This document shows positions 26,024-37,337 of a DNA stretch of 64,000 bases, piece after piece. Origin of the DNA: Inhella gelatinilytica (lineage in GTDB: Bacteria; Pseudomonadota; Gammaproteobacteria; Burkholderiales; Burkholderiaceae_C); assembly GCF_016093295.1 (NCBI RefSeq), contig NZ_JAEDAL010000002.1:248001-312000 (forward strand). The letters are read 5' to 3'. A model generated the notes under the pieces. That model did not search any database, had not been told where the DNA came from, and saw only the letters and a program-made list of their open reading frames with translations. How positions within the stretch are numbered: the first letter of the stretch is position 1; each line of letters opens with the position of its first letter. The translations under genes were made by a program, and so were the position numbers.

Positions 26024-27148
26024 ATGTTGGCCCCTTATGCCTGCGCCCCATCGACCAGTCGGGGCCGCCGCGTTCACGAGTCGCCCGCTGCGGATCGGGA
26101 TGACTACCAGCGCGACCGCGATCGGATCGTGCATTCGTCGGCCTTTCGACGGTTGGTCTACAAGACCCAGGTCTTTCTCAATCACGAGGGCGATCTATTT
26201 CGGACCCGGCTGACGCACTCCTTGGAGGTCGCCCAACTGGCTCGTTCCATGGCACGTAACCTGCGTCTGAACGAGGACCTCACCGAAGCGCTGGCGCTGG
26301 CCCATGATTTGGGGCACACGCCGTTTGGGCATGCCGGTCAAGATACGCTGAACGAGTGCATGGCCGACCACGGTGGCTTCGAGCACAACCTCCAAAGCTT
26401 GCGCGTGGTGGACTGGCTGGAGCGGCGCTATGCAAAGTTCCCCGGGCTCAATCTGTGTTTTGAGACCCGCGAGGGCATCTTGAAGCACTGCAGCCGGCGC
26501 CATGCCGAGGAACTGGAGGTTCTGGAACCCGGGGGTGTCGCCGCGCGCTTCTTGGTACGGCGACAACCCAGTTTGGAGGCGCAGTTGAGCAATTTGGCGG
26601 ACGAACTTGCCTATTGCGCCCATGACATTGATGACGGCGTCCGATCTGGATTGCTGCCCTTTGACGCCTTGGTGGACCAGCCTTTGCTGGGAGCGTTGAT
26701 CGAAGACGTTGATCGCGCAGAGGGGACAGCGTTGACACCGAAGGTGCGGCTGTACACCATGCTTCGACGGTTGCTTCAGCGCGGAACTTCGGATCTGGTG
26801 AGGGCCACGACCGAGCGGCTGCGTCGGGCGGCTCCCGATTCACTTGAAGCGGTGCGGGACTTGCCGCCGCTGGTTGGCTATTCGCCGGAGTTTGAGCAGG
26901 CGCTTCGCACCTTGAAGTCCTTTTTGTTTGCGGCGTTGTATCGGCATCCCGAAGTTGAGGCGCAACGGACTTTGGCCCAGCGTCTGCTCAAGGAACTCTT
27001 TGCGCACTATGTGGCGGTGGGCGTGCCTGAACCGCTGGATGCTGACCCGCACCGCGCGGTGGCCGACTATTTGGCGGGGATGACCGACCGCTTCGCCATT
27101 CGGGAGCATCGTCGCATCACGGGTGAACGCCTGTTCGTCGTGGATTGA
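26024..27148 (+). CDS. dgt: Deoxyguanosinetriphosphate triphosphohydrolase-like protein (HD domain)
   Basis: A 374-residue HD-domain enzyme of the dGTPase family, which hydrolyses dNTPs to nucleosides and triphosphate. It starts at the ATG at 26024, one base after the aroB stop. RDRDRIVHSSAFRRLVYKTQVF, the HD metal site (TRLTHSLEVAQLAR; LAHDLGHTPFGHAGQ) and YCAHDIDDGVRSG are all present. It is of the shorter dGTPase-like type 2 class rather than the 500-residue E. coli Dgt. The aroB-dgt-gltB order is common in Burkholderiales, with a transposase inserted here after dgt. Confidence 0.93.
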   Translation: MLAPYACAPSTSRGRRVHESPAADRDDYQRDRDRIVHSSAFRRLVYKTQVFLNHEGDLFRTRLTHSLEVAQLARSMARNLRLNEDLTEALALAHDLGHTPFGHAGQDTLNECMADHGGFEHNLQSLRVVDWLERRYAKFPGLNLCFETREGILKHCSRRHAEELEVLEPGGVAARFLVRRQPSLEAQLSNLADELAYCAHDIDDGVRSGLLPFDALVDQPLLGALIEDVDRAEGTALTPKVRLYTMLRRLLQRGTSDLVRATTERLRRAAPDSLEAVRDLPPLVGYSPEFEQALRTLKSFLFAALYRHPEVEAQRTLAQRLLKELFAHYVAVGVPEPLDADPHRAVADYLAGMTDRFAIREHRRITGERLFVVD

Positions 27149-27160
27149 GCAAGCGGGCTG

Positions 27161-27181
27161 CAAAATGGGGTCGGAGTCAAT
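27161..27181 (+). repeat. Left inverted repeat of the transposase element
   Basis: The stretch holds GGGGTCGGAGTCAAT. Its reverse complement resembles 27921-27943 and, in part, 27875-27890. Confidence 0.6.
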
Positions 27182-27194
27182 CTAAGAAGCCCCC

Positions 27195-27896
27195 ATGGCC
27201 CGCATGCCCCGTTTGGTTATCCCTGGAGAAGTGCACCATGTCTTGCAGCGGGGGCACAACCGCCAGACGATCTTTCATGACGCGGAGGACGCACAAGCCC
27301 TATTGGCCGCGTTGCGAGAGGCAAGTCAACTCCATGATCTGAAGGTCCATGCCTACGCCTTGATGCCGACTCATTTGCATCTGCTCGCCACACCGGGCAC
27401 GTCCGTAGGTTTGGCTCGCACCATGCAGACCCTGGGTCGGCGGTATGTGGGCCACTTCAATCGACGCCACGGACGCACGGGGACGCTTTGGGAAGGGCGG
27501 TTCCGTACCACGGTGATTGAGGCGGCAGCCTTCTTCGAGACGATGATGCTTTACGTGGAGCAGAACCCACTTCGCGGCGGGTTGGTGGAGTGCGCAGGAG
27601 ACTATCCATGGTCCAGTGCTGCGCACCATCTCGGCCAACGGCGAGACCCCTTGATTGCGGAACATGCCGCATTTTGGGCGTTGGGAAATACACCATTCGA
27701 CCGTGAACTCAGGGTGCGAAAGGGATTGTTGGCCCCCCAGGACACCCAGGTGCTGGCGCGGGTCCGTCGGCACGTTCACAGCGGGTGGCCCTTGATGACC
27801 CCGAGGCAGGCGGCGGTTTGGGAGGCGCAACTGCAGCGTCCCCTCACGCCACAACCCGTCGGACGCCCCCGTCTTGACTCTGTCCCCAATAAATGA
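27195..27896 (+). CDS. REP-associated tyrosine transposase (Y1/IS200-like family)
   Basis: A 233-residue single-strand transposase of the Y1_Tnp superfamily (RAYT type). The start ARMPRLVIPGEVHHVLQRGHNRQ is typical, the HUH metal motif is THLHLL (about residues 60-65), and the catalytic tyrosine is in MMLYVEQNPLRGGLV. The GTLWEGRFR block is also conserved. RAYT proteins are usually single-copy domesticated genes acting on REP hairpins rather than fully mobile insertion sequences. It is complete, with no frameshift. The neighbours dgt and gltB are intact, so the insertion is between operons. Confidence 0.9.
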   Translation: MARMPRLVIPGEVHHVLQRGHNRQTIFHDAEDAQALLAALREASQLHDLKVHAYALMPTHLHLLATPGTSVGLARTMQTLGRRYVGHFNRRHGRTGTLWEGRFRTTVIEAAAFFETMMLYVEQNPLRGGLVECAGDYPWSSAAHHLGQRRDPLIAEHAAFWALGNTPFDRELRVRKGLLAPQDTQVLARVRRHVHSGWPLMTPRQAAVWEAQLQRPLTPQPVGRPRLDSVPNK

Positions 27897-27920
27897 CGAA
27901 GCCACCCTTCGGATGCTGAT

Positions 27921-27943
27921 ATTGGCACTCTGACCCCTTTTTG
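27921..27943 (+). repeat. Right inverted repeat of the transposase element
   Basis: ATTGGCACTCTGACCCC plus a T run, an imperfect inverted copy of the left end. It lies in the 109-bp gap before gltB, which otherwise shows only the gltB ribosome site. Confidence 0.55.
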
Positions 27944-28005
27944 TTTCCGGGGTGTTACGGGAATTCAGGCGCTAGGCTTCAGCCCAATCCGTGTTGGAGC
28001 CTTGC

Positions 28006-31000
28006 ATGTCTGCCACCCAAACTATTGAAACCGCGGCCGCTCTCGCCACCGCAACCCTCGATGAACGCCAGGCCTTGGCTGAACAGGGCTTGTATCGTTC
28101 CGAGGCTGAAAAGGATGCCTGTGGCGTGGGTTTTGTGGCCCACATCAAGGGCCAGCGTTCGCACAGCATCGTTGAGCAGGGCTTGAAGATCCTTGAAAAC
28201 CTCGATCACCGGGGGGCCGTGGGCGCGGACAAGCTGATGGGCGATGGGGCCGGTATCCTGATTCAAATCCCGGACGAGTTCTACCGGGCTGAGATGGCAT
28301 TGCAAGGCGTCACCTTGCCGCCACCTGGCGAGTACGGAGTGGGCATGATCTTCTTGCCCAAAGAGCACGCCTCGCGACTGGCTTGTATCCAAGAACTGGA
28401 GCGGGCCGTGAAAGCCGAAGGCCAAGTGCTGCTGGGTTGGCGGGATGTGCCGGTGGATCGGGACATGCCCATGTCGCCCACGGTGCGCGAAAAAGAGCCC
28501 ATCCTGAAGCAGATCTTCATTGGGCGAGGTCCCGATGTCATCGTGCCAGACGCCTTGGAGCGCAAGCTCTATGTGATCCGCAAGACGGCAAGTTCGGCCA
28601 TCCAGGCCTTGAAACTGACCCACAGCCGCGAGTACTACGTGCCTTCGATGAGCTGTCGCACCATCATCTACAAGGGTCTCCTGCTGGCTGATCAGGTGGG
28701 CACCTATTACAAGGATCTTCAAGATCCCCGCGTGACTTCCGCGTTGGCCTTGGTGCATCAGCGCTTCTCGACCAACACGTTCCCGGAGTGGCCCCTGGCT
28801 CACCCCTATCGGATGGTGGCGCACAACGGGGAAATCAATACCGTCAAAGGTAACTTCAATTGGATGCGCGCACGCGAGGGCGTCATGAAGTCACCGGTGC
28901 TGGGGGAGGACCTGAAGAAGCTCTATCCCATCAGCATGGAGGGGCAGAGCGACACCGCCATTTTTGACAACGCTTTGGAACTCCTGGTGATGGCGGGCTA
29001 CCCCTTGGCCCACGCGGCCATGATGATGATTCCGGAGGCCTGGGAACAGCATGAGCTGATGGATGAGCGCCGGCGCGCGTTTTATGAATACCACGCGGCC
29101 ATGTTGGAGCCCTGGGATGGCCCGGCCGCCATGGTGTTTACGGATGGTCGCCAGATTGGGGCCACGTTGGACCGCAATGGCTTGCGCCCGGCGCGCTACA
29201 TCGTGACGGACGATGACCTGGTGGTGCTCGCCTCCGAGAGCGGCGTGCTGCCGATTCCAGAAAACCGCATCATTCAAAAGTGGCGCCTGCAGCCAGGCAA
29301 GATGTTCCTGATCGATTTCGAGCAGGGGCGCATCATTGAAGACGATGAACTCAAGGCCCAATTGGCCTCCAGTCGCCCGTACCGACAGTGGATTGAGAAC
29401 GTTCGCATCAAGCTGGACCGAATCGAGGTGGCCCCGACGGGCCCCGCCGAGTTCCCCGACAGCCTCCTTGACCGCCAACAGGCCTTTGGGTACACGCAGG
29501 AGGACATCAAATTCCTGCTCAGTCCGATGGCGGCGAATGGGGAGGAGGGCATCGGATCGATGGGGAACGACTCCCCGCTGGCCGTGCTGAGCGACAAGAA
29601 CAAGCCGCTCTACAACTACTTCAAGCAACTCTTCGCCCAGGTGACCAACCCGCCGATCGATCCGATCCGCGAGGCCATCGTGATGTCACTCAACAGCTTC
29701 ATTGGCCCCAAGCCCAATCTGCTGGACATCAACGCCATCAATCCGCCGGTTCGCCTGGAAGTGGAGCAGCCGGTTTTGGGCTTCGAGGACATGGCGCGGC
29801 TGCGAGAGATCGCTCGCCACACCCATGGCAAGTTCAAGAGCTATGAGCTGGACATCACCTACCCCTTGGCCTGGGGCAAGGAAGGGGTGGAAGCGAAGAT
29901 TGCCAGCCTGTGCGCCGAAGTGGTGGACGCGCAGCGCAGTGGCCACAACATCATCCTCATCACGGATCGCAAAGCCAGTCGAGATCAGGTGGCCATCCCC
30001 GCTTTGTTGGCACTGTCAGCGATCCACCACCACTTGGTCCGTGAGGGGCTGCGCACAACGGTGGGCTTGGTGGTTGAAACCGGGAGTGCGCGCGAGGTCC
30101 ATCACTTTGCGGTTCTGGCAGGTTTTGGTGCCGAGGCGGTCCACCCCTACCTTGCCCTGGAGACGCTGGTGGGCCTGCACCAGGATCTGCCTGGTTCGCT
30201 CAGTGCAGAAAAGGCGCTCTACAACTATACGAAGGCCATCGGCAAGGGGCTGTCCAAGATCATGTCCAAGATGGGCATCAGCACCTACATGTCCTATTGC
30301 GGCGCCCAGATCTTCGAGGCCGTCGGCCTTCAAAAGGACCTGGTGGACAAATACTTCCGGGGCACGCCCACGCAGGTGGGCGGAATTGGCATCTTCGAAG
30401 TGGCCGAGGAGCAGTTGCGCATGCACCGTGCGGCGTTCGGGGACGATGCGGTCCTGGCGCAGCAGCTGGATGCGGGCGGGGAATACGCCTGGCGGGCCCG
30501 TGGAGAGGAGCACATGTGGACGCCCGATGCGATTGCCAAGCTGCAGCACAGCACGCGGGCCAACAGCTACGACACCTACAAGGAGTACGCCCAGATCATC
30601 AACGACCAAAGCAAGCGGCACATGACGCTGCGCGGTTTGTTTGAATTCCGGCTGGACCCCAGCAAGGCGATTTCAATCGAAGAGGTCGAGCCGGCCGCCG
30701 AGATCGTCAAGCGATTTGCCACGGGCGCCATGTCACTGGGGTCCATCAGCACGGAAGCCCATTCCACGCTGGCCATCGCCATGAACCGCATCGGCGGCAA
30801 GAGCAACACGGGCGAGGGGGGCGAAGACCCGGCGCGCTATCGCAATGAGCTCAAGGGGATTCCCATTGCGCAAGGCACCAAGGTCTCTGATGTGATTGGA
30901 CGCAAGGTGGTGGAGGTTGACTACCCGCTGCGCGCAGGAGACAGCCTTCGGTCCAAGATCAAGCAAGTCGCCTCTGGCCGATTTGGCGTCACCACCGAGT

Positions 31001-32805
31001 ACTTGGTCAGTGCCGATCAAATTCAGATCAAGATGGCTCAGGGGGCCAAGCCGGGCGAGGGCGGGCAGCTGCCTGGCGGGAAAGTCAGCGAATACATCGG
31101 TTTCCTGCGCCACTCGGTCCCCGGGGTTGGCCTGATCAGCCCCCCGCCGCACCATGACATCTACTCGATTGAGGATCTGGCGCAGCTCATCCACGATTTG
31201 AAGAATGTGAACCCACGGGCGGACATCAGCGTCAAGCTGGTGTCGGAAGTAGGGGTGGGCACGATTGCCGCCGGTGTGGCCAAGTGCAAGGCCGACCATG
31301 TGGTGGTCGCGGGTCATGATGGCGGAACGGGCGCTTCACCCTGGAGCTCCATCAAACACGCGGGCACCCCCTGGGAGCTGGGCCTGGCTGAAGCGCAGCA
31401 AACGCTGGTGTTGAACCGCTTGCGCAGCCGCATCCGACTGCAAGTCGATGGCCAACTGAAGACGGGCCGCGACGTGGTGATTGGGGCCCTGCTCGGGGCG
31501 GATGAGTTTGGCTTCGCCACGGCCCCGCTCGTGGTGACCGGTTGCATCATGATGCGCAAGTGCCATCTCAATACCTGTCCAGTGGGCGTGGCCACGCAAG
31601 ATCCGACCCTGCGCAAGAAGTTCAGCGGCCAACCCGAACACGTCGTCAACTACTTCTTCTTCATTGCTGACGAGGTGCGGGCGCTGATGGCGCAGTTGGG
31701 CGTCAAGAAGTTTGATGACCTGATTGGGCGCGCCGATCTCCTCGATATGAAGAAGGGCATCTCGCACTGGAAGGCGCAGGGCCTGGACTTCGGTCGCGTG
31801 TTCCATCAACCCGATGTCCCGCCAGCGGTTTCGCGCTTCCACGTGGAAGCCCAAGATCACGGTTTGCAGCGTGCACTGGATAACAAACTGATCCAGCGGT
31901 GCATGCCCGCACTCGAGAACGGCGAGCGGGTCCAGTTCATGGACGATGCCCGCAACGTCAATCGGTCGGTCGGCGCCATGCTCAGCGGCGAGTTGATTCG
32001 TCGTCGACCCGAAGGCCTACCCGACCACACCATCTTTATGCAGATGGAGGGGACCGGGGGGCAGAGTTTTGGTGCTTTCCTGGCCAGCGGCATCACGCTG
32101 TACCTGATCGGAGACGCCAACGACTACACCGGAAAAGGCCTGTCTGGGGGCCGCGTGGTGGTGCGCCCATCGATTGAGTTCCGAGGCGATGCGGCTCGCA
32201 ACATCATCGTCGGCAACACCGCGCTTTACGGTGCCACCAATGGCGAGGCTTTCTTCCGCGGCGTGGCCGGCGAGCGCTTCGCCGTCCGCTTGTCGGGTGC
32301 GACCGCCGTGGTGGAGGGGACTGGGGACCATGGGTGCGAGTACATGACGGGCGGTACGGTCGTGGTACTGGGCAAGACGGGCCGGAACTTTGCCGCGGGG
32401 ATGAGCGGCGGGGTGGCCTTTGTGTATGACGAGGATGGCCAGTTCGCCAAACGCTGCAACCCTGCGATGGTGGCACTGGAGCCCGTGTTGGCGCGTGAGG
32501 AGCAAGAGGCCGCGGCCGCCACTTGGCACCGCGTCGAGGGGAAAGCCGAGCCCGATGAAGTCATCCTCAAGCGCCTGATTGAAGCCCATCACAAATGGAC
32601 GGGTTCACTCCGGGCCCGCCAACTGTTGGACCATTGGGCCGACAGTCGGGCCAAGTTCTTCAAAGTGTTTCCCCATGAATACAAGCGGGCGCTGACGGAA
32701 ATGGCGACCCAGCATCTGCAGCAGGATGCCGCCCACGAAGCGGCTGAGGCCGTGAACAAGGCCAAGGCCTCCAAGACCGGCGCCCTCCGCGCCCCGGCCA
32801 AGTAA
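28006..32805 (+). CDS. gltB: Glutamate synthase (NADPH) large subunit
   Basis: GltB makes two glutamates from glutamine and 2-oxoglutarate. The ATG at 28006 has GGAG six bases upstream and is preferred to the in-frame GTG at 27991. The 1599-residue precursor has the class II amidotransferase Cys39 in [11 protein letters not shown], exposed after removal of a propeptide. The central and FMN-binding domains include [20 protein letters not shown] and [15 protein letters not shown]. The iron-sulfur cysteines are in [17 protein letters not shown], and a C-terminal beta-helix of Gly-rich repeats ends the protein. It is paired with gltD 20 bp downstream. Confidence 0.97.
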   Translation: MSATQTIETAAALATATLDERQALAEQGLYRSEAEKDACGVGFVAHIKGQRSHSIVEQGLKILENLDHRGAVGADKLMGDGAGILIQIPDEFYRAEMALQGVTLPPPGEYGVGMIFLPKEHASRLACIQELERAVKAEGQVLLGWRDVPVDRDMPMSPTVREKEPILKQIFIGRGPDVIVPDALERKLYVIRKTASSAIQALKLTHSREYYVPSMSCRTIIYKGLLLADQVGTYYKDLQDPRVTSALALVHQRFSTNTFPEWPLAHPYRMVAHNGEINTVKGNFNWMRAREGVMKSPVLGEDLKKLYPISMEGQSDTAIFDNALELLVMAGYPLAHAAMMMIPEAWEQHELMDERRRAFYEYHAAMLEPWDGPAAMVFTDGRQIGATLDRNGLRPARYIVTDDDLVVLASESGVLPIPENRIIQKWRLQPGKMFLIDFEQGRIIEDDELKAQLASSRPYRQWIENVRIKLDRIEVAPTGPAEFPDSLLDRQQAFGYTQEDIKFLLSPMAANGEEGIGSMGNDSPLAVLSDKNKPLYNYFKQLFAQVTNPPIDPIREAIVMSLNSFIGPKPNLLDINAINPPVRLEVEQPVLGFEDMARLREIARHTHGKFKSYELDITYPLAWGKEGVEAKIASLCAEVVDAQRSGHNIILITDRKASRDQVAIPALLALSAIHHHLVREGLRTTVGLVVETGSAREVHHFAVLAGFGAEAVHPYLALETLVGLHQDLPGSLSAEKALYNYTKAIGKGLSKIMSKMGISTYMSYCGAQIFEAVGLQKDLVDKYFRGTPTQVGGIGIFEVAEEQLRMHRAAFGDDAVLAQQLDAGGEYAWRARGEEHMWTPDAIAKLQHSTRANSYDTYKEYAQIINDQSKRHMTLRGLFEFRLDPSKAISIEEVEPAAEIVKRFATGAMSLGSISTEAHSTLAIAMNRIGGKSNTGEGGEDPARYRNELKGIPIAQGTKVSDVIGRKVVEVDYPLRAGDSLRSKIKQVASGRFGVTTEYLVSADQIQIKMAQGAKPGEGGQLPGGKVSEYIGFLRHSVPGVGLISPPPHHDIYSIEDLAQLIHDLKNVNPRADISVKLVSEVGVGTIAAGVAKCKADHVVVAGHDGGTGASPWSSIKHAGTPWELGLAEAQQTLVLNRLRSRIRLQVDGQLKTGRDVVIGALLGADEFGFATAPLVVTGCIMMRKCHLNTCPVGVATQDPTLRKKFSGQPEHVVNYFFFIADEVRALMAQLGVKKFDDLIGRADLLDMKKGISHWKAQGLDFGRVFHQPDVPPAVSRFHVEAQDHGLQRALDNKLIQRCMPALENGERVQFMDDARNVNRSVGAMLSGELIRRRPEGLPDHTIFMQMEGTGGQSFGAFLASGITLYLIGDANDYTGKGLSGGRVVVRPSIEFRGDAARNIIVGNTALYGATNGEAFFRGVAGERFAVRLSGATAVVEGTGDHGCEYMTGGTVVVLGKTGRNFAAGMSGGVAFVYDEDGQFAKRCNPAMVALEPVLAREEQEAAAATWHRVEGKAEPDEVILKRLIEAHHKWTGSLRARQLLDHWADSRAKFFKVFPHEYKRALTEMATQHLQQDAAHEAAEAVNKAKASKTGALRAPAK

Positions 32806-32825
32806 GCGACGCAAGGAACGAGATC

Positions 32826-34310
<1,485 letters not shown>

Positions 34311-34327
34311 GGGGTGAGGTTAGGGGT

Positions 34328-34345
34328 ATTCGGGATTGCCCGAAT
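34328..34345 (+). other. Hairpin in the gltD-mlaF gap
   Basis: ATTCGGG (34328-34334) and CCCGAAT (34339-34345) form a perfect seven-base stem with a four-base loop. It stands just before the main terminator and has no T run of its own, so it may support termination or protect the gltBD mRNA end. Confidence 0.5.
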
Positions 34346-34355
34346 GCCCGGCCAT

Positions 34356-34381
34356 GGGCGTGCAACAATGCACGCCCTTTT
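34356..34381 (+). terminator. Rho-independent terminator of gltBD
   Basis: GGGCGTGCA (34356-34364) and TGCACGCCC (34369-34377) form a perfect nine-base stem with an ACAA loop, followed by TTTT. It ends the gltBD transcript 25 bases before the mlaF start, so the mla promoter must lie in or just after this structure, or mla relies on read-through. Confidence 0.88.
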
Positions 34382-34405
34382 GCTTGGGGACGACGGTCGC
34401 CGCCT

Positions 34406-35230
34406 GTGTCAGCTTCTGCCCTGATTGAAATTGACAACGTCACCTTTGGGTATGACGGCGGTCGAACCATTCTCAAAGACCTGAACTTGCGCTTCCTGCG
34501 CGGAAAGGTCACGTCGGTTCTGGGCAACTCCGGTTGTGGGAAGACCACGCTCTTGCGTTTGATTGGCGGGGTCCATGCCCCCGATCAAGGGCGGGTGGTT
34601 TTTGACGGGGAAGTGATCAATACCCACGACCGTGCACAGCTGTACCGTTTGCGCCGCCGACTGGGCATGTTGTTCCAATTTGGGGCCTTGTTCACCGATT
34701 TGACGGTTTTCGACAACGTCGCCTTTCCCCTGCGAGAGATGACCGATTTGCCGGAAAGCATGATCCGCGACTTGGTGCTCATGAAGCTCAATGCTGTGGG
34801 CCTTCGCGGTGCGGCGCAGTTGCGTATCAGCGAGGTATCGGGGGGCATGGCGCGACGCATTGCGCTGGCGCGGGCCATTGCGCTGGATCCCGAACTGATC
34901 ATGTACGACGAGCCCTTCGCGGGTTTGGACCTGATTTCCATGGGGGTCGCGGCGCAGTTGATCCGAACCTTGAACGACGTGACGGGGGCCACCACGCTCT
35001 TGATTTCGCACGATGTTCCGGAGTGCATGGCGATCAGCGACTGGGTGGTGCTCATGGCCGAAGGTGGCCGTGTGGTGGCTCAGGGGACGCCCGCCGACAT
35101 GATGGCGTCGACGGATCCGGAAGTGCGGCAGTTCGTCCGGGGTGAACCCGACGGCCCGGTGAAGTTCCATTACCCCGCGCCCTCCACGGCGCAGGATTTC
35201 GGCGTTGCTGGTCGAGGAGCGGCCCGGTGA
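34406..35230 (+). CDS. mlaF: Phospholipid transport ATPase MlaF
   Basis: MlaF powers the MlaFEDB inner-membrane complex that moves phospholipids between the two membranes and keeps the outer leaflet asymmetric. The best start is GTG 34406 (VSASALIEIDNVTFGYDGG), giving 274 residues; no ATG fits, and the GGGGA ribosome-like site is rather far upstream. Motifs are Walker A LGNSGCGKTT, Q loop LFQFGALFTDLTVFDNVAFPLRE (typical of MlaF), signature EVSGGMARRIALARA, Walker B LIMYDEPFAGLD, and switch ISHDVPE. Confidence 0.94.
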   Translation: MSASALIEIDNVTFGYDGGRTILKDLNLRFLRGKVTSVLGNSGCGKTTLLRLIGGVHAPDQGRVVFDGEVINTHDRAQLYRLRRRLGMLFQFGALFTDLTVFDNVAFPLREMTDLPESMIRDLVLMKLNAVGLRGAAQLRISEVSGGMARRIALARAIALDPELIMYDEPFAGLDLISMGVAAQLIRTLNDVTGATTLLISHDVPECMAISDWVVLMAEGGRVVAQGTPADMMASTDPEVRQFVRGEPDGPVKFHYPAPSTAQDFGVAGRGAAR

Positions 35231-36012
35231 TATCAGCGTTGGCTCACATTGGCGCGCGGGTTCTGAGCAGTCTTCGGGGTTGGGGCCGGGCGGCTGCTTT
35301 CTTCCTTGAGCTGCTACTGGCCATTCCACCCGCGCTGCGGCGGCTGGGCTTGATCGTGACGCAGGTTCACGCCATCGGGAACCGGTCGTTGCTGATTATT
35401 TTGGCGTCCGGCATGGCCGTGGGATTTGTGCTTGCGCTGCAGATGTACTACGCGTTGGTGACTTATGGTGCGGCGGAATCCCTGGGGTTGGTGGTCAACC
35501 TCAGTCTGGTGCGTGAGTTGGGGCCCGTGGTCACCGCATTGCTCTTCGCCGGGCGGGCCGGAACCTCCCTCACGGCGGAAATTGGCCTGATGAAGGCCGG
35601 TGAGCAGATCGCTGCACTGGAGTTGATGGCGTTGGATCCGCGCCAGCGGATCTTGGCCCCTCGTTTCTTGGCGGGGGTCATCTCGATGCCCTTGCTTGCA
35701 GCGCTGTTCAGTGCGGTCGGGATCCTCGGGGCCTGGCTGGTGGCGGTCGGGCTGATTGGCATCGATCCGGGGAACTTCTGGTCCATCCAGCAAAGCGGCG
35801 TTGACGTTTGGCGCGATGTGGGCAACGGCGTGGTCAAGAGCTTTGTGTTCGGCATCATTTGTAGCGCCGTGGCGCTGTATCAAGGCTATGAAACGGAAGC
35901 GACGCCCGAAGGCGTCGCCTATGCCACGACGCGCACCGTCGTGATCTCCTCTCTCGCGGTTCTGGGCATGGACTTCATCCTCACCGCGCTGATGTTCACC
36001 ACCCCTCGGTAA
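35227..36012 (+). CDS. mlaE: Phospholipid transport permease MlaE
   Basis: MlaE is the permease of the Mla complex. The GTG at 35227 overlaps the mlaF stop (GTGA). The 261-residue protein has five or six membrane helices and the conserved MlaE region: ALQMYYALVTYGAAESLGLVVNLSLVRELGPVVTALLFAGRAGTSLTAEIG, followed by MKAGEQIAALELMALDP. This is the long MlaE version with an N-terminal amphipathic helix (ALAHIGARVLSSLRGWGRAAAFFLE). It is followed by mlaD after 17 bp. Confidence 0.96.
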   Translation: MISALAHIGARVLSSLRGWGRAAAFFLELLLAIPPALRRLGLIVTQVHAIGNRSLLIILASGMAVGFVLALQMYYALVTYGAAESLGLVVNLSLVRELGPVVTALLFAGRAGTSLTAEIGLMKAGEQIAALELMALDPRQRILAPRFLAGVISMPLLAALFSAVGILGAWLVAVGLIGIDPGNFWSIQQSGVDVWRDVGNGVVKSFVFGIICSAVALYQGYETEATPEGVAYATTRTVVISSLAVLGMDFILTALMFTTPR

Positions 36013-36029
36013 GACATCTCTGAATCCCC

Positions 36030-36503
36030 ATGAATAAACGCAATCTCGAAATCTTGGTGGGGCTGTTCGTTGTGGCGGGCCTCGCCGCCTTGCTCTTCCT
36101 GGCGCTGAAAGCCGCCAACCTGGCCAGTTTTCAGAATGGCGACACCTACCGACTGACGGCGCGCTTTGACAACATCGGGGGCCTGAAGGCCCGCGCACCG
36201 GTCCGGTCGGCGGGTGTGGTGATCGGCCGAGTCACAGGCATCAGCCTGGATCCCAAAACCTACCAGGGCGTTGTGACCTTGGAGGTGCGCAAAGAGTTTG
36301 AGTTTCCCAAGGACAGTTCCGCAAAGATCCTGACGGCGGGGCTGTTGGGGGATCAGTACATCGGCCTGGAGCCGGGTGCGGAGGAAAAATTGCTGGCCCA
36401 TGGCGATGTCATTAAACAAACACAGTCGGCGGTTGTGCTGGAAAACCTGATTGGTCAGTTCCTCTACAACAAAGCCGCCGAAGGCGGAGGCGATCGCCCA
36501 TGA
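36030..36503 (+). CDS. mlaD: Phospholipid transport substrate-binding protein MlaD (MCE domain)
   Basis: MlaD is a membrane-anchored protein whose MCE domain forms a hexameric ring that holds the lipid. Of 157 residues, an N-terminal helix (about 4-27, LEILVGLFVVAGLAALLFLALKAA) is followed by the MCE domain with YRLTARFDNIGGLKARAPVRSAGVVIGRV and LTAGLLGDQYIGLEPG. The C-terminal SAVVLENLIGQFLYNKA is also conserved. It overlaps mlaA by four bases. Confidence 0.96.
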   Translation: MNKRNLEILVGLFVVAGLAALLFLALKAANLASFQNGDTYRLTARFDNIGGLKARAPVRSAGVVIGRVTGISLDPKTYQGVVTLEVRKEFEFPKDSSAKILTAGLLGDQYIGLEPGAEEKLLAHGDVIKQTQSAVVLENLIGQFLYNKAAEGGGDRP

Positions 36504-37249
36504 GAGCCTATCGCTGGACCTTCGTGGGGATGACGGCGCTAGTGGCAGGCTGCGCCGCGCCGCTGCCCCCTGGGCATCAAGCGCACCCCAAGGACCCCTG
36601 GGAGGCCTACAACCGCACGGTGTTTGCGTTCAATGACATCGCAGATGAAACCGTGCTGAAGCCTGCGGCCATGGTGTACGAAAAGGCGGCCCCCACCCCT
36701 GTTCGTACCGCGGTGTCGAACTTTTTTGGCAACCTCTCGGATGCTTGGTCCGCGGTGAACTGGGTCTTGCAGGGTGAGCCCCGCCTGGCGATCGAGCAAG
36801 GGGCGCGGTTCATTTTCAACAGCACCTTGGGCTTGGCAGGGCTGGCCGATGTGGCCGGCGAGGTCGGCATTGACAAGCGCAGCGCCAACTTTGCGCAGAC
36901 GCTGGGCAGTTGGGGCGTTGGGCGGGGGCCCTATCTGGTGCTGCCGCTGATGGGGCCATCGACGGTGCGGGACACCGTGGCCCTGCCCATCGATCGCATG
37001 GCCCGCTCGTCGGTGTGGTTTGACCACCCCTCTGATCGATTCATGGCTTCCGGCTTGGAATTGGTCAGCCAGCGCGCCAGCTTGCTCCGGGCGGGTGAAT
37101 TGGTGGAAGGCATTGCTTTGGACAAGTACACCTTCTTTCGGGATGCTTATCTTCAGCGAGCGAATTACAAGAAGCGTCAAAAGGCTGAAGAGGACGACTT
37201 TGAGGTGGTGGCACCGACCAAACCTGCTTCAGCGGCTTCGGCGCCTTGA
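36500..37249 (+). CDS. mlaA: Outer-membrane lipoprotein MlaA (VacJ)
   Basis: MlaA removes misplaced phospholipids from the outer leaflet and hands them to MlaC. The 249-residue precursor has a signal peptide with lipobox LVAGC (Cys18), then DPWEAYNRTVFAFNDIADETVLKPAA and NFFGNLSDAWSAVNWVLQGE, with the family block VGRGPYLVLPLMGPSTVRDTV. In betaproteobacteria mlaA commonly lies inside the mla operon, as here, rather than elsewhere as in E. coli. It overlaps mlaD (ATGA) and is separated from mlaC by 88 bp. Confidence 0.95.
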   Translation: MRAYRWTFVGMTALVAGCAAPLPPGHQAHPKDPWEAYNRTVFAFNDIADETVLKPAAMVYEKAAPTPVRTAVSNFFGNLSDAWSAVNWVLQGEPRLAIEQGARFIFNSTLGLAGLADVAGEVGIDKRSANFAQTLGSWGVGRGPYLVLPLMGPSTVRDTVALPIDRMARSSVWFDHPSDRFMASGLELVSQRASLLRAGELVEGIALDKYTFFRDAYLQRANYKKRQKAEEDDFEVVAPTKPASAASAP

Positions 37250-37337
37250 ACAGTGCGGGGCCGTGGTTGCCGATGTGCACCCAGCTGCAGGGGCGACCGT
37301 TGACCGTCCGATCTTCGGGAAATTAAGAGGAATCTCC

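Larger units (their letters stand above)
27161..27943 (+). mobile_element. REP-associated transposase element between dgt and gltB
   Basis: The transposase gene is bracketed by imperfect inverted repeats. The left one (27161-27181) contains GGGGTCGGAGTCAAT, and its reverse complement ATTGACTCCGACCCC matches the right one (27921-27943), ATTGGCACTCTGACCCC, with one extra-base shift. A further partial copy, TGACTCTGTCCCCAAT, ends the coding region at 27875-27890. This layout fits REP-associated tyrosine transposases, which sit between such palindromic units. Exact ends are inferred. Confidence 0.65.
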
